A stretch of DNA of 64,000 nt from Phyllobacterium sp. 21LDTY02-6 (GTDB lineage: Bacteria > Pseudomonadota > Alphaproteobacteria > Rhizobiales > Rhizobiaceae). This document shows positions 18,788-26,682 of the stretch, one piece after another (position 1 is the stretch's first letter; every line of letters begins with the position of its first letter). The translations under genes and the position numbers were made by a program. The notes beneath the pieces are model-generated. The model ran no database searches, was not told the DNA's origin, and saw only the letters and a program-made list of their open reading frames with translations. The DNA lies in NCBI RefSeq assembly GCF_023554255.2, contig NZ_JAMJWD020000001.1:124001-188000 (forward strand). The letters are read 5' to 3'.

Positions 18788-18817
18788 CCTGTTCTCCTTT
18801 CTCTCCATTGCCGGTGA

Positions 18818-18842
18818 AACGGCCGCAAAAGAGGATGGTTCC
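18818..18842 (-). promoter_or_regulatory. EcfG-type stress promoter (minus strand)
   Basis: On the minus strand the sequence reads GGAAC-N16-CGTT, an exact match to the alphaproteobacterial general-stress sigma factor (EcfG) promoter consensus. It lies 30 bases before the start of the 18476-18787 gene. Confidence 0.72.
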
Positions 18843-18864
18843 CGCTTCATGCGGAGCTGTTCGG

Positions 18865-18890
18865 GGAACCACCAGGCATAATCGGCGGTT
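18865..18890 (+). promoter_or_regulatory. EcfG-type stress promoter (plus strand)
   Basis: GGAAC at 18865, 17-base spacer, GGTT at 18887: one base off the GGAAC-N16/17-cGTT consensus. It is 40 bases upstream of the lipoprotein start and back to back with the minus-strand promoter. Confidence 0.65.
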
Positions 18891-18930
18891 TCCGCATGGA
18901 ACCGTGCGACAGAGAAGCGGAGAACTTCCG

Positions 18931-19143
18931 ATGAACATGCGAAATCTACTGATCATTCCGATGTTTGCGGCCTGCATCGCCTGCAGCGACCAGTCCCGGC
19001 AACAGCAGGACTCGACGCCCACGACCGAGACCAGTCCACAAATGGACACCAGGAAGTCGCCGCAGACCTCGACCGGCGGCGAGACGGAATCGACGACGCC
19101 CAGCGGCAATGAAAACCGCCCGACCCCGGCACCTGCGAATTAG
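18931..19143 (+). CDS. Small lipoprotein
   Basis: A 70-residue protein with a short lipoprotein signal (NLLIIPMFAACIAC; a lipobox-like cysteine at residue 15 or 18), followed by a Ser/Thr/Pro/Gln-rich disordered tail. It is probably anchored in the cell envelope. The upstream EcfG-type promoter suggests induction in the general stress response. Its stop overlaps the stop of the convergent histidine kinase gene by 4 bases. Confidence 0.7.
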   Translation: MNMRNLLIIPMFAACIACSDQSRQQQDSTPTTETSPQMDTRKSPQTSTGGETESTTPSGNENRPTPAPAN

Positions 19144-20765
19144 GATGCCGGCGCCTCCGCTGCGTCTTCGTCAGGCGCTGCCGCCGCCGAGGACAGGGCT
19201 TCGGCGAGCTTCTTCGACAACTGGCTGAGCATGAACGGCTTCGAAAGCAGCGGAACCTTGCTGAAATCCTTCGGCAATTCGGAATAGCCGGTGACGAGGA
19301 TGACCGGCAGCGAGGGCGACCTCTCCTTGATATGGCCGAGAAGCTGGGTGCCGGTCATGCGCGGCATCGCCTGATCGGTGACGACGAGGTCGATATCCGG
19401 GTTCTGCTCCAGCAGCCCGAGCGCATCCTGGCCGGAAGATGCCTCGATCACCTCATGGCCGAGTTCCTCGAGCATGGCCACGGTGTTCATCAGTACGAGC
19501 GCGTCATCATCGACCGCAAGAACTTTCAGCGCCCGCTTCTCAGGAGTGGCCTGGACCTCCATGGCGCGAACCGGCGCCGTGATTTCCTGCTCCTGCGCCA
19601 CCGGCAGCCAGAGTTCTGCCGTCGTGCCTTTCTGCGGCTCGCTGCGCAAGACCAGCTGGCCGCCCGATTGTTTCATTATGCCATGCACCATCGGCAATCC
19701 GAGACCCGTGCCCTTGCCGACGCCTTTCGTCGTATAAAAAGGCTCGATGGCGCGATCCAGCGTCTCCTTGTCCATGCCTTCGCCCTCGTCACTGATGGAA
19801 AGGCAAGCGTAGCGCCCGGCAGCCATGTCCGGATCGCCGCCTGCCACCGTCGCCTCACGCGCCGAAATGACGATCTTACCGCCGTTCGGCATGGCGTCGC
19901 GGGCGTTGACCGCAAGATTGAGAAGCGCAAGCTCCAACTGGTTCGGGTCGGCCGTGACGTTGGGAAGTCGCGCCGGAAACCGCATGTCGATCGTGATGGC
20001 CGGCCCGATCGACCGTTCGAGGAGATCGGCAACGTTGTCGACGAGGCCAGGCAGGTCGACAGTCTGCAGGTCGAGATCCTGCCGCCGCGCGAAGGCCAGC
20101 ATGCGCTGGGTCAGCGACGAGCCGCGCTGGGCGGCCTCCACCGCATTGTCCAGCAGGTCCAACGCGCGGGGATCGGCCGAGATGCGCTTGCGCAAGAGTT
20201 CGAGGCTCCCGAGAACCGCCATGAGAAGATTGTTGAAATCATGCGCTACGCCCCCGGTCAGCTGGCCGATGGCTTCCATCTTCTGCGACTGGAACAGCGC
20301 TTCCCGCGCCTTGGCAAGTTCCTTTTGCGCGTTCATCCGTTCCGTCACGTCGCGCGTCACCTTGGCAAAGCCGATGAGTTCGCCATCATCGTTCCTGACG
20401 GCATCGATAATCACATTGGCCCAGAACCGTGTTCCGTCCTTGCGAACCCGCCAACCTTCCTTCTCGTATCGCCCCGTCCGGAACGCCGTGGCCAGCGCGA
20501 TATCGGGCAGACCTTCATTCAGGTCCTCTTCAGTGTAGAATCGCGAGAAATGCTGACCGATAATCTCGTGCTGCTTGTAGCCCTTGATGCGTTCCGCACC
20601 AATGTTCCAGCTCGATACATGCCCGGACGTATCCAGCATGTAGATGGCATAGTCGGTAACGCCTTGCACCAATATCCGGAATTGTTCTTCGCTGCGTCTC
20701 AAGGCTTCGCTCGAGCCTTGTCGCGGGTCAGGAACGCCTGATCCCACATCGTTCCGATACTCCAT
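19140..20765 (-). CDS. PAS-domain hybrid histidine kinase with receiver
   Basis: A soluble 541-residue hybrid sensor kinase with no TM segment. Order: PAS/PAC domain (about 22-145; DYAIYMLDTSGHVSSWN, then VRKDGTRFWANVIIDAV), HisKA with phospho-acceptor His175 (GGVAHDFNNLL), HATPase (NLAVNARDAMPNGGKIV, GKGTGLGLPMVHGI) and a C-terminal receiver with Asp in VVTDQAMP and Lys in LLSKPF. I start it at ATG 20765; the frame is open to 20996, but an EcfG promoter at 20815-20839 would then lie inside the gene. Stress-regulated cytoplasmic sensor; the partner regulator is not in the window. Confidence 0.9.
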   Translation of the reverse strand: MEYRNDVGSGVPDPRQGSSEALRRSEEQFRILVQGVTDYAIYMLDTSGHVSSWNIGAERIKGYKQHEIIGQHFSRFYTEEDLNEGLPDIALATAFRTGRYEKEGWRVRKDGTRFWANVIIDAVRNDDGELIGFAKVTRDVTERMNAQKELAKAREALFQSQKMEAIGQLTGGVAHDFNNLLMAVLGSLELLRKRISADPRALDLLDNAVEAAQRGSSLTQRMLAFARRQDLDLQTVDLPGLVDNVADLLERSIGPAITIDMRFPARLPNVTADPNQLELALLNLAVNARDAMPNGGKIVISAREATVAGGDPDMAAGRYACLSISDEGEGMDKETLDRAIEPFYTTKGVGKGTGLGLPMVHGIMKQSGGQLVLRSEPQKGTTAELWLPVAQEQEITAPVRAMEVQATPEKRALKVLAVDDDALVLMNTVAMLEELGHEVIEASSGQDALGLLEQNPDIDLVVTDQAMPRMTGTQLLGHIKERSPSLPVILVTGYSELPKDFSKVPLLSKPFMLSQLSKKLAEALSSAAAAPDEDAAEAPAS

Positions 20766-20814
20766 CGAACCCCTCGAACTGGCGACAATCCGCCTCTCTT
20801 TTGACCGCTCCTGA

Positions 20815-20839
20815 AACGAAGCTGGCGCAATAATGTTCC
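20815..20839 (-). promoter_or_regulatory. EcfG-type stress promoter of the hybrid kinase
   Basis: Minus-strand GGAAC-N16-CGTT, an exact consensus match, about 50 bases upstream of the kinase start at 20765. It supports the shorter kinase start. Confidence 0.7.
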
Positions 20840-20901
20840 CTTTGCAGCGCGGAGGACCAGCAAAGAGTTCAGCGCCTGTCGGCGGCGCCGGAGGCCACGG
20901 C

Positions 20902-20927
20902 GGAACAAACATCGCGCATCGCCCGTT
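20902..20927 (+). promoter_or_regulatory. EcfG-type stress promoter (plus strand)
   Basis: GGAAC at 20902, 17-base spacer, CGTT at 20924. It is 28 bases upstream of the ATG at 20956, with an AGGAGA ribosome site between. It pairs divergently with the kinase promoter. Confidence 0.7.
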
Positions 20928-20955
20928 AAGGAGAAGCTTCGCAGGAGATGGACAT

Positions 20956-21195
20956 ATGGCCCCCCAGCAATTGATCATCGTGACGGTTTTCGACAAGGAC
21001 GACGCCGGTACGCTCTATCCGGCCGGCGAACCGCGACGTTTCGATACCGAGGCGGGCGCGGTCCAGGCGGCCAAGGAACTGGCCTCACGCCATGATGGCG
21101 TCATTGCCTGGGTGCGAAGCGCCGTATCCGGAGCCGAGGAGTATGGCCCGGCCAAGGTGCTCTACAGCGCTGGTGAAGCCGTAGACATGGAATGA
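20956..21195 (+). CDS. Small stress-linked hypothetical protein
   Basis: A 79-residue soluble protein (MAPQQLIIVTVFDKDDAGTL, then AVQAAKELASRHDGVIAWVR) of unknown function. It starts after AGGAGA (20943-20948) and lies 28 bases from an EcfG-type promoter. Its stop overlaps the start of the following membrane protein gene, so the two are coupled. The frame extends upstream to 20833, but that part precedes the promoter. Confidence 0.72.
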   Translation: MAPQQLIIVTVFDKDDAGTLYPAGEPRRFDTEAGAVQAAKELASRHDGVIAWVRSAVSGAEEYGPAKVLYSAGEAVDME

Positions 21196-21878
21196 GCGAG
21201 ATACGTCGTGACAGCCAGCTTCGGAGGCTTGATGTGAGGTTTTTCCGCAATCATGGGCTCACCATCGTTCTGATGACGGCATTCGCCGCCAGTGTGGTGG
21301 GGATGGTCATTGCCGGATGGAACCATGAGAACCAGCAATTGGCCAATCACGGCCAGGCGCAGATTAGCGTTGCGCAATATCTGTCCGATGCCAGTTTCTG
21401 GTCCGCCCTTTTCGAGAATTGGGAAAGCGAGTGGCTGCAGATGGCCGCCTATGTTGCCCTGACGGCATTCCTGTTCCAGAAGGGGTCGGCGGAATCGCTC
21501 GATCCGGACAATCCCGAGCGCGAGGAGAGCAAGAAGAAGCCCTATTACCCCCGGAGCGTGCGTGGCTCGGCGATTCTGCGCCGGCTCTACGAATATTCGC
21601 TGGGCATCGCACTTGCGTCGTTTTTCATCCTTTCCCTCGCCGCTCACCTCGTTGCAAGCCGTGCGGCCGCCAATTCCGAGGCGTTGATGCATGGCAGGCA
21701 ACCCGTTTCCATGCTCGACTATGTCGGCGATGCGCAATTCTGGTTCGAGTCGTTCCAGAACTGGCAATCGGAATTCTTTTCCACGGCGATGCTGGTGGTG
21801 CTCTCGATCTTCCTGCGCTTCAAGGGATCGCCCGAATCCAAGAGCATTTCCGCGCGCCATGAGGATACGGGCGGATAG
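21192..21878 (+). CDS. DUF6766-type membrane protein
   Basis: A 228-residue inner-membrane protein with about four hydrophobic segments (LTIVLMTAFAASVVGMVIAG, MAAYVALTAFLFQKG, GIALASFFILSLAAHLVAS, FFSTAMLVVLSIFLRFKG). Two halves share the pattern FWSALFENWESEWLQ and FWFESFQNWQSEFFS, an internal duplication typical of DUF6766 proteins. Function is unknown. It is coupled by overlap to the small gene upstream and probably shares its EcfG-type promoter. Confidence 0.82.
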   Translation: MSEIRRDSQLRRLDVRFFRNHGLTIVLMTAFAASVVGMVIAGWNHENQQLANHGQAQISVAQYLSDASFWSALFENWESEWLQMAAYVALTAFLFQKGSAESLDPDNPEREESKKKPYYPRSVRGSAILRRLYEYSLGIALASFFILSLAAHLVASRAAANSEALMHGRQPVSMLDYVGDAQFWFESFQNWQSEFFSTAMLVVLSIFLRFKGSPESKSISARHEDTGG

Positions 21879-21951
21879 GAACCAATTCGCGCACTTGCAA
21901 ATCTGGCACGGAGGCTTACAAGCACAGCACATTCGCGCCGAAAGACAGATA

Positions 21952-22158
21952 ATGGATCCTCAAAACCGCAGTGCAGCTATCGCCGCCTTGTGCATTCTCT
22001 TCGGCTTTGGCCTGGTTGCCTTCTTCATGCCGAACCTGATGCTCGCGATCGCCGATTGGTCGCCTGCCGCGGCAGGCGTCTTTGCCGGCCTGTTCGTCCT
22101 TGCCTTCTTCTTCGTTTTCTGGCTGAGGGCGCGCCGGCAAAAGCGGCGGGAACGCTAG
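21952..22158 (+). CDS. Small two-TM membrane protein
   Basis: A 68-residue protein with two TM helices (AAIAALCILFGFGLVAFFMP, AGVFAGLFVLAFFFVFWLRA) and a basic C-terminus (RRQKRRER). The start MDPQNRS at 21952 gives the compact two-helix form; the open frame upstream has no membrane character and overlaps the preceding gene. The gene lies 73 bases after the DUF6766 gene, and its stop is inside the left arm of a long inverted repeat. Confidence 0.65.
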   Translation: MDPQNRSAAIAALCILFGFGLVAFFMPNLMLAIADWSPAAAGVFAGLFVLAFFFVFWLRARRQKRRER

Positions 22159-22218
22159 TGACCCGAATCTGGATTGCAGCAGCGTCAGATGAACTTCAGA
22201 TTCGAAAGGATCACTAGC
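22154..22218. terminator. Long imperfect inverted repeat between convergent genes
   Basis: GCTAGTGA and CGAATCT at 22154-22170 pair with AGATTCG and TCACTAGC at 22198-22218, with a bulge in the right arm. It lies between two convergent genes and could act as a bidirectional terminator, although no T-run follows. Confidence 0.5.
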
Positions 22219-22239
22219 AACCATATGCTAGACCGAAGC

Positions 22240-23301
22240 TCAGTACTGAAGTGCTGCCGCGAGAAGAACCAGTCCGAAAACGGTGATAAACAGCGCCCCG
22301 GCGATCTCGATGATGCTCTGCATCCGGGACGACAACGACGAACTGCCTGACAGTCGCAGTGCCACGTTCTTCGCCATCACCGATAGCGTTGCGAGGATGG
22401 CCACGGTGATGAACGTCCCGATGGCCATGGCGAAGACCGACAATATTCCGCCGATGACGAGGCCGTTCAGCAGCGAGAAGGTCAGTACGATCAAGGCGCC
22501 GGAGCACGGGCGCAATCCAACTGCGATGATGGCCGCCCAGGCAGTCTTCCAGTTGAACTCGCCGGCGATCATGGCCGGATCCGGCGCGTGAGAATGGCCG
22601 CAGCTCGCGCAGACCTCGCCGGGCCCGTGATGGTGATGATGATGGTGGTGGGCGTGATCGTGGTGATGCCCTGCATGGTGGTGATCGGCATGGCCGTGTT
22701 CATGCGCGGCGACCGGAACCGGGCGCGTTGCCCATAGCAGCGGCACCTTGCGCCATAGCAGTGCCAGCCCGAAAGCCGCGATCAGCCCAAAGCTTGCGAT
22801 CTCCATGAGCCGCGTCGCGTCATCCATCGAGATAGTCGTGCCGCGCAGGACGAGAAAGGTAACGCCGATAATGGCAATGGCGCTGATCGCCTGCAGCATC
22901 GACGAGGCGAAGGAGAGAAAGATGCCGCGGCGCAGGGTCGTCTCATTGGCAAGCATGTAGGACGAGATCACCGCCTTGCCGTGTCCCGGTCCGACCGCAT
23001 GCAATATGCCGTAGAGAAAGGACAGGCCGACCAGGACGGACACGTGCCAGGGGTTTTCGCGCATGGCTTTCAGCGATTGGGTCATGGCCAGATAGAAACT
23101 GCGTTGCTGCGCATTGATCCAATAGATGAAGTTGGCGAAAGGCCCGGTCGGCTGCATGGCGGATTCGTTCATCCCGATGCCAAGGGATGACGTCTGCGCC
23201 AGGGCGTGGCCGGCGATCAGGGTCAGCAGGATCGCGGCGATCAGGATAACGAGACCCGGCCTTGCACCTTTGGGCAGCGCCACGCATTTCTGTAGGGTCA
23301 T
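22240..23301 (-). CDS. NicO-family nickel/cobalt transporter with His-rich loop
   Basis: A 353-residue membrane protein of the NicO/RcnA family, likely moving Ni2+ or Co2+ across the inner membrane. Family motifs are LHAVGPGHGKAVISSYML and VGLRPCSGALIVLTFSLLNG. A cytoplasmic loop near the middle is extremely His-rich (several runs of HHH, then CASCGHSHAPD), a metal-binding segment. The start ATG 23301 gives a good N-terminal signal/TM; the frame is open to 23343. It follows a DUF1007 gene by 16 bases; NicO and DUF1007 commonly occur as a pair. Confidence 0.88.
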   Translation of the reverse strand: MTLQKCVALPKGARPGLVILIAAILLTLIAGHALAQTSSLGIGMNESAMQPTGPFANFIYWINAQQRSFYLAMTQSLKAMRENPWHVSVLVGLSFLYGILHAVGPGHGKAVISSYMLANETTLRRGIFLSFASSMLQAISAIAIIGVTFLVLRGTTISMDDATRLMEIASFGLIAAFGLALLWRKVPLLWATRPVPVAAHEHGHADHHHAGHHHDHAHHHHHHHHGPGEVCASCGHSHAPDPAMIAGEFNWKTAWAAIIAVGLRPCSGALIVLTFSLLNGLVIGGILSVFAMAIGTFITVAILATLSVMAKNVALRLSGSSSLSSRMQSIIEIAGALFITVFGLVLLAAALQY

Positions 23302-23317
23302 GGTGTGATGCTTTCCT

Positions 23318-23974
23318 TCACCCCTGCGGGCAGTCGATTTCAAGACGGGTGGCGAAAATCTTCGACATGTCCGTTCCCGTGGGATCGTTGAAGAAGGCGT
23401 CGGTCAGCGTGGCCTGGTTCTGCGCGATGGCCTCGTCCGGGTTCGGCCGCACCACCTTCTGCTGACATGTAGCGGGTATGCCTTTCACGTGGACGTCGCT
23501 GTCGTTCACATAGTCGATCGCGGTGTAAAAGGTAGGGTCGTAGACGCCGAAACTGGTCTTCTGGCCGAGCTTCAACGCTTGTTTCGGCGTGCTTTCGAAT
23601 ATGATCAGCAATTGGTTGTTCTGGAAGTCGGCGATGATATTGGGCGGTGCCGCCATTACGATCTTCTTGCCATTGAGTTCCACGGACTGGAAATAGTCGA
23701 ACTCGGAAATCGAGGCGTTGATCGTCTGGGCCAGATCGGCCAGTTCCTTCTGGTCGAGTTTCAGATCGCCATTCTTGTCGAATTCGACAAGAACCGTACT
23801 CGAGAAAAGATCGTCGAAGCGCCAGACGTGGCCGAGCTTTTCCACTGTCCCATCGGGCTTGATGCTGACATCCAGCCGGGCCTCGGCAAAGACATGCGGA
23901 TGTACATAGGCGGGCGTGGAGAAGCCCACGGCCAAGGCGAGAGTAGCTAGGAAGATGGGCAGTCTCTTATGCAT
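23318..23974 (-). CDS. DUF1007 family periplasmic protein
   Basis: A 218-residue exported protein with a signal peptide (LPIFLATLALAVGFSTPAYV) followed by HPHVFAEARLDV, the signature of DUF1007. An EF-hand-like acidic stretch (DKNGDLKLDQKEL) suggests metal binding. DUF1007 genes are regularly adjacent to NicO transporters and probably help bind or deliver the metal in the periplasm. First gene of the two-gene operon. Confidence 0.88.
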   Translation of the reverse strand: MHKRLPIFLATLALAVGFSTPAYVHPHVFAEARLDVSIKPDGTVEKLGHVWRFDDLFSSTVLVEFDKNGDLKLDQKELADLAQTINASISEFDYFQSVELNGKKIVMAAPPNIIADFQNNQLLIIFESTPKQALKLGQKTSFGVYDPTFYTAIDYVNDSDVHVKGIPATCQQKVVRPNPDEAIAQNQATLTDAFFNDPTGTDMSKIFATRLEIDCPQG

Positions 23975-24054
23975 CGGCGAACCTTGGAATCAGCCACAGG
24001 GGACAACCTGAACTTGGCGAAATTGGGACGATATAACATTAATCGGCGCCGGTT

Positions 24055-24954
24055 TCAGCCCCGACGGTAATCCTTGAACCATTGCGACAGATAATCGACG
24101 AGAACGCGCACCTTCGCCGGCAGGTAGCGCCGGTGTGGGTAGACGGCGTAAATGCCTGCGTCGCGCGGCACGAATTCTTCGAGCACGCTGACCAGGCGGC
24201 CGCTCTCGACCTCGCTGCGGGCGATGAAATCAGGCACCATGGCGAAGCCCAGTCCGGCGAGCGCGGCCCGGCGCGTTGCCAGCGGGCTGTTGATCTCGAT
24301 TATGCCGGTGACCTGGATCGATGTGGCGCTGCCGTCGGCGCTGCGAAAATGCCAGCTGTTGCGCGAGCGGCTATTGGTATCGATGATGCAGGGCAGGGCA
24401 ACCAGATCCTCCGGCCGCTGCGGCATGCCCACCCGCTCGATCAGTTCCGGCGAGGCGCAGAGAACGACGCCGAACGGCGCAATCCGCTTTGCGATCAGGG
24501 ACGAATCCTGCATGCGGCTGATGCGTATCGCGAGATCGAACCCTTCCTCCACCAGATCGACAAAGCGATCGTCGAGGCGCACATCGAGTACGATATCGGG
24601 GTGGGCGGCGCAAAAATCGATGAGACATTGGCCGATATCGGCATCTGCGAAGCTGCGCGGAGCCGAGATCTTGATCCGCCCCTTGATGTCGCTGCTCGAG
24701 TCGCGCACGGATTCTTTCAGGCTTTCGACATCGCGCAGGATTTCATTGGCGCGCTGGTAGTAGGTATGACCGGCCTCGGTCAGCGAGAATTGCCGGGTCG
24801 TCCGGTTGAGCAGCAAGGCGCCGAGTTCGTCTTCCAATTCGCGCACATATTTGGAAAGCAGCGCCTTGGACCGGCCAATCTTGCGCGCCGCAGCCGAAAA
24901 TCCCTCCGCTTCGACCACATCGACGAAAGCGCGCATGCGCGTCAGCGTGTCCAT
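24055..24954 (-). CDS. LysR-family transcriptional regulator
   Basis: A 299-residue LysR regulator with an N-terminal HTH (about 1-60; FVDVVEAEGFSAAARKIGRS followed by KALLSKYVRELEDELGALL) and a C-terminal effector domain (IKISAPRSFADADIGQCLID, FAMVPDFIARSEVESGRLVS). Its start overlaps the stop of the upstream amidase gene (TGATG), so the two are probably co-transcribed; this differs from the usual divergent LysR layout. The effector is unknown. Confidence 0.9.
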   Translation of the reverse strand: MDTLTRMRAFVDVVEAEGFSAAARKIGRSKALLSKYVRELEDELGALLLNRTTRQFSLTEAGHTYYQRANEILRDVESLKESVRDSSSDIKGRIKISAPRSFADADIGQCLIDFCAAHPDIVLDVRLDDRFVDLVEEGFDLAIRISRMQDSSLIAKRIAPFGVVLCASPELIERVGMPQRPEDLVALPCIIDTNSRSRNSWHFRSADGSATSIQVTGIIEINSPLATRRAALAGLGFAMVPDFIARSEVESGRLVSVLEEFVPRDAGIYAVYPHRRYLPAKVRVLVDYLSQWFKDYRRG

Positions 24955-26144
24955 CAGCCGGGCTCCTTTCCGGCGAGCAAGGACCGTGCGAGGCGGATCA
25001 ACGCGGCGTCGCTGTCCCTTGGGCCGATGATCGAAATGCCGAACGGCGCGCCGTGCACCTCTCCGAGCGGCACGCTGATCTGCGGGAAGCCGGAGAGCAC
25101 GGCCAGGCAGAGCAGCCGCAATGCGCGCTCGCGATAGGCTTGAAGCTCCTCAAACGGCGTTGCGCTCAAGGGGGCAGCGCCGGGAACGGTAGGCAGGATC
25201 AGCACGCCATCGTCGGACAAAAGATCTGCGAACTCCGCGGTGAAGAGCGATCGGCGCTGCAATTGCGCGTTGTAGGTGCCGGCATCGATCTCGGCACCAT
25301 AGGCGAAGCGCTCCTTGACGCCGGGCCCGAGCCCGCGGTCTTTGGCCGAGATCCATGGTCCATGGGCGGCCCAGGCTTCGTAACCCTGTATCTGACGGAA
25401 GCAGAGATAAAGATCGTCGATCGAGGCTGTCGACTGTCGCGCCGAGCGGGCATGGCCGAGATGTTCGGCGACGATCTTGTACATGCCGCGATAGGCGGCA
25501 TCCTCCGCCTCGCCGACAAGCAGATGTTCGAGGAGCGGGATGAAGAGCGGGCGGGCGAGCCTGAAGCGGGTTTCCTCACCCGGAAAGAACAGCTGCCCGA
25601 CCTTTTCATAGAGCGTGATGTCGCGCGCGAACCAGCCGAATGTATCGAGCGAGGGTGCAAGCGGCATGGTGCCGTCGAGCGATATGCGGCCATGGGTGGT
25701 GCGCAGCCCGACGAGGCCGCAAAAGCTTGCTGGAGCCCGTATGGAACCACCCGTATCCGAACCAGTTGCAATTGCAACTATCCCGCCTGCCACCGCTGCC
25801 GCCGAGCCGGAGGAGGATCCGCCCGTGACCCGTTGCGGCGCTCTGCTGTTGACCGGATGCGGAAAATGCGCGTTCTGGCCCATCAGCGAAAAGGCAAGTT
25901 CGTCGGTTTGCGTCTTGCCGACGATCCGCGCGCCGGCATCGACCAATGTCCCGATGGCCGGGGCCGTGCGGCCAGCCGGGCGCGATTCGCGCGCAATATC
26001 AGGATTGCCGCAGCCGGTGGGCAGCCCTTCGACGTCGAAAATGTCCTTGACGGCCAGGGTTTCGCCGCGCAGTGGCCCATCCACCTCCGCCGAAGCCGGT
26101 ATGTCGAGGTCGAGCAATGCGTTCAAAGGCGGAAGTGTCTTCAT
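24954..26144 (-). CDS. Amidase (amidase signature family)
   Basis: A 396-residue cytoplasmic amidase. The Ser-cisSer-Lys triad is visible: Lys in LAVKDIFDVEG, cis-Ser in GGSSSGSAAAVAGG and the nucleophile region TGSDTGGSIRAPASFCG. The C-terminal half fits AtzF/GatA-like enzymes with a SGFPQISVPLG motif. No GatB/C partner is present, so it is not the glutamyl-tRNA amidotransferase; its substrate is unknown. The gene is divergent from the ornithine decarboxylase leader and overlaps the LysR gene. Confidence 0.88.
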   Translation of the reverse strand: MKTLPPLNALLDLDIPASAEVDGPLRGETLAVKDIFDVEGLPTGCGNPDIARESRPAGRTAPAIGTLVDAGARIVGKTQTDELAFSLMGQNAHFPHPVNSRAPQRVTGGSSSGSAAAVAGGIVAIATGSDTGGSIRAPASFCGLVGLRTTHGRISLDGTMPLAPSLDTFGWFARDITLYEKVGQLFFPGEETRFRLARPLFIPLLEHLLVGEAEDAAYRGMYKIVAEHLGHARSARQSTASIDDLYLCFRQIQGYEAWAAHGPWISAKDRGLGPGVKERFAYGAEIDAGTYNAQLQRRSLFTAEFADLLSDDGVLILPTVPGAAPLSATPFEELQAYRERALRLLCLAVLSGFPQISVPLGEVHGAPFGISIIGPRDSDAALIRLARSLLAGKEPG

Positions 26145-26270
26145 CGTTCACGGATTCTAGGTGATTTTGCCGTCACCGTTCAATGAATAAAAATTTTGGT
26201 CCAGCCCCATATTTGTCATTGATTGGACACAAGTTTCCACTTATATCGCGCTTGCCCAAAGTCGCACGTG
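26145..26270. promoter_or_regulatory. Divergent promoter region amidase / ornithine decarboxylase
   Basis: This AT-rich stretch separates the amidase start from the structured leader of the decarboxylase gene and must hold the promoters of both. I could not define exact -35/-10 elements. Confidence 0.4.
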
Positions 26271-26640
26271 CCTGTGGGTGTCCGCCGATCCTCATGATGG
26301 TGAGGAAACGGTATGGTACCTGGAACTAACCCCTCCAGTCAGTTTGACGGCCTACCGCCAAGCTGAGGACATCTTGAAGCAACGACGGTGCGGGCCTTTC
26401 TGGTGTCTTTCGGCTGTCCAAAAGCCGGAATTACTGAAGAGGCACACCTTCATTGCCGGTAGTGCGGATGGGTTCATCCAAGCCAAGGCAGACAAAGCGG
26501 ATTTACGCTGCTTGCAGCGTGGTCCATCGCCGCATGATCCTTCGCGTGTTTCCAGTATCTCCAAAGGCTGGCTCCACGAGGGACGGATTCTTGCACTTTG
26601 TCCTTCGGCAGCTCGGGCGTTCCCGTGATTGCCGTACATG
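26271..26640 (+). ncRNA. speF-type leader RNA of ornithine decarboxylase
   Basis: A ~370-base leader upstream of a type III ornithine decarboxylase, the position of the alphaproteobacterial speF motif (a cis-regulatory RNA described upstream of such genes). Visible stems: TCCTCA/TGAGGA at 26289-26306, a CGGCTxxxxxAGCCGG-like stem near 26411-26428 and CGCTG-CTTG-CAGCG near 26506-26519. An open frame (GTG 26278 to 26628) runs through the leader, so part could instead be coding. Identity is based on recall of position and general pattern, not on an alignment. Confidence 0.6.
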
Positions 26641-26682
26641 CTTGAGACGGCCGTGAAACGCCGTCACGATTGGAGAACCACT

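Noticed and set aside
20766-20996. N-terminal extension of the hybrid histidine kinase
   Set aside because: The extension is low in homology-like features, contains an exact EcfG promoter and overlaps the divergent gene's promoter; the short start at 20765 fits better.
21885-21915. A fifth EcfG promoter (GGAAC near 21889)
   Set aside because: No GTT element lies 16-18 bases downstream.
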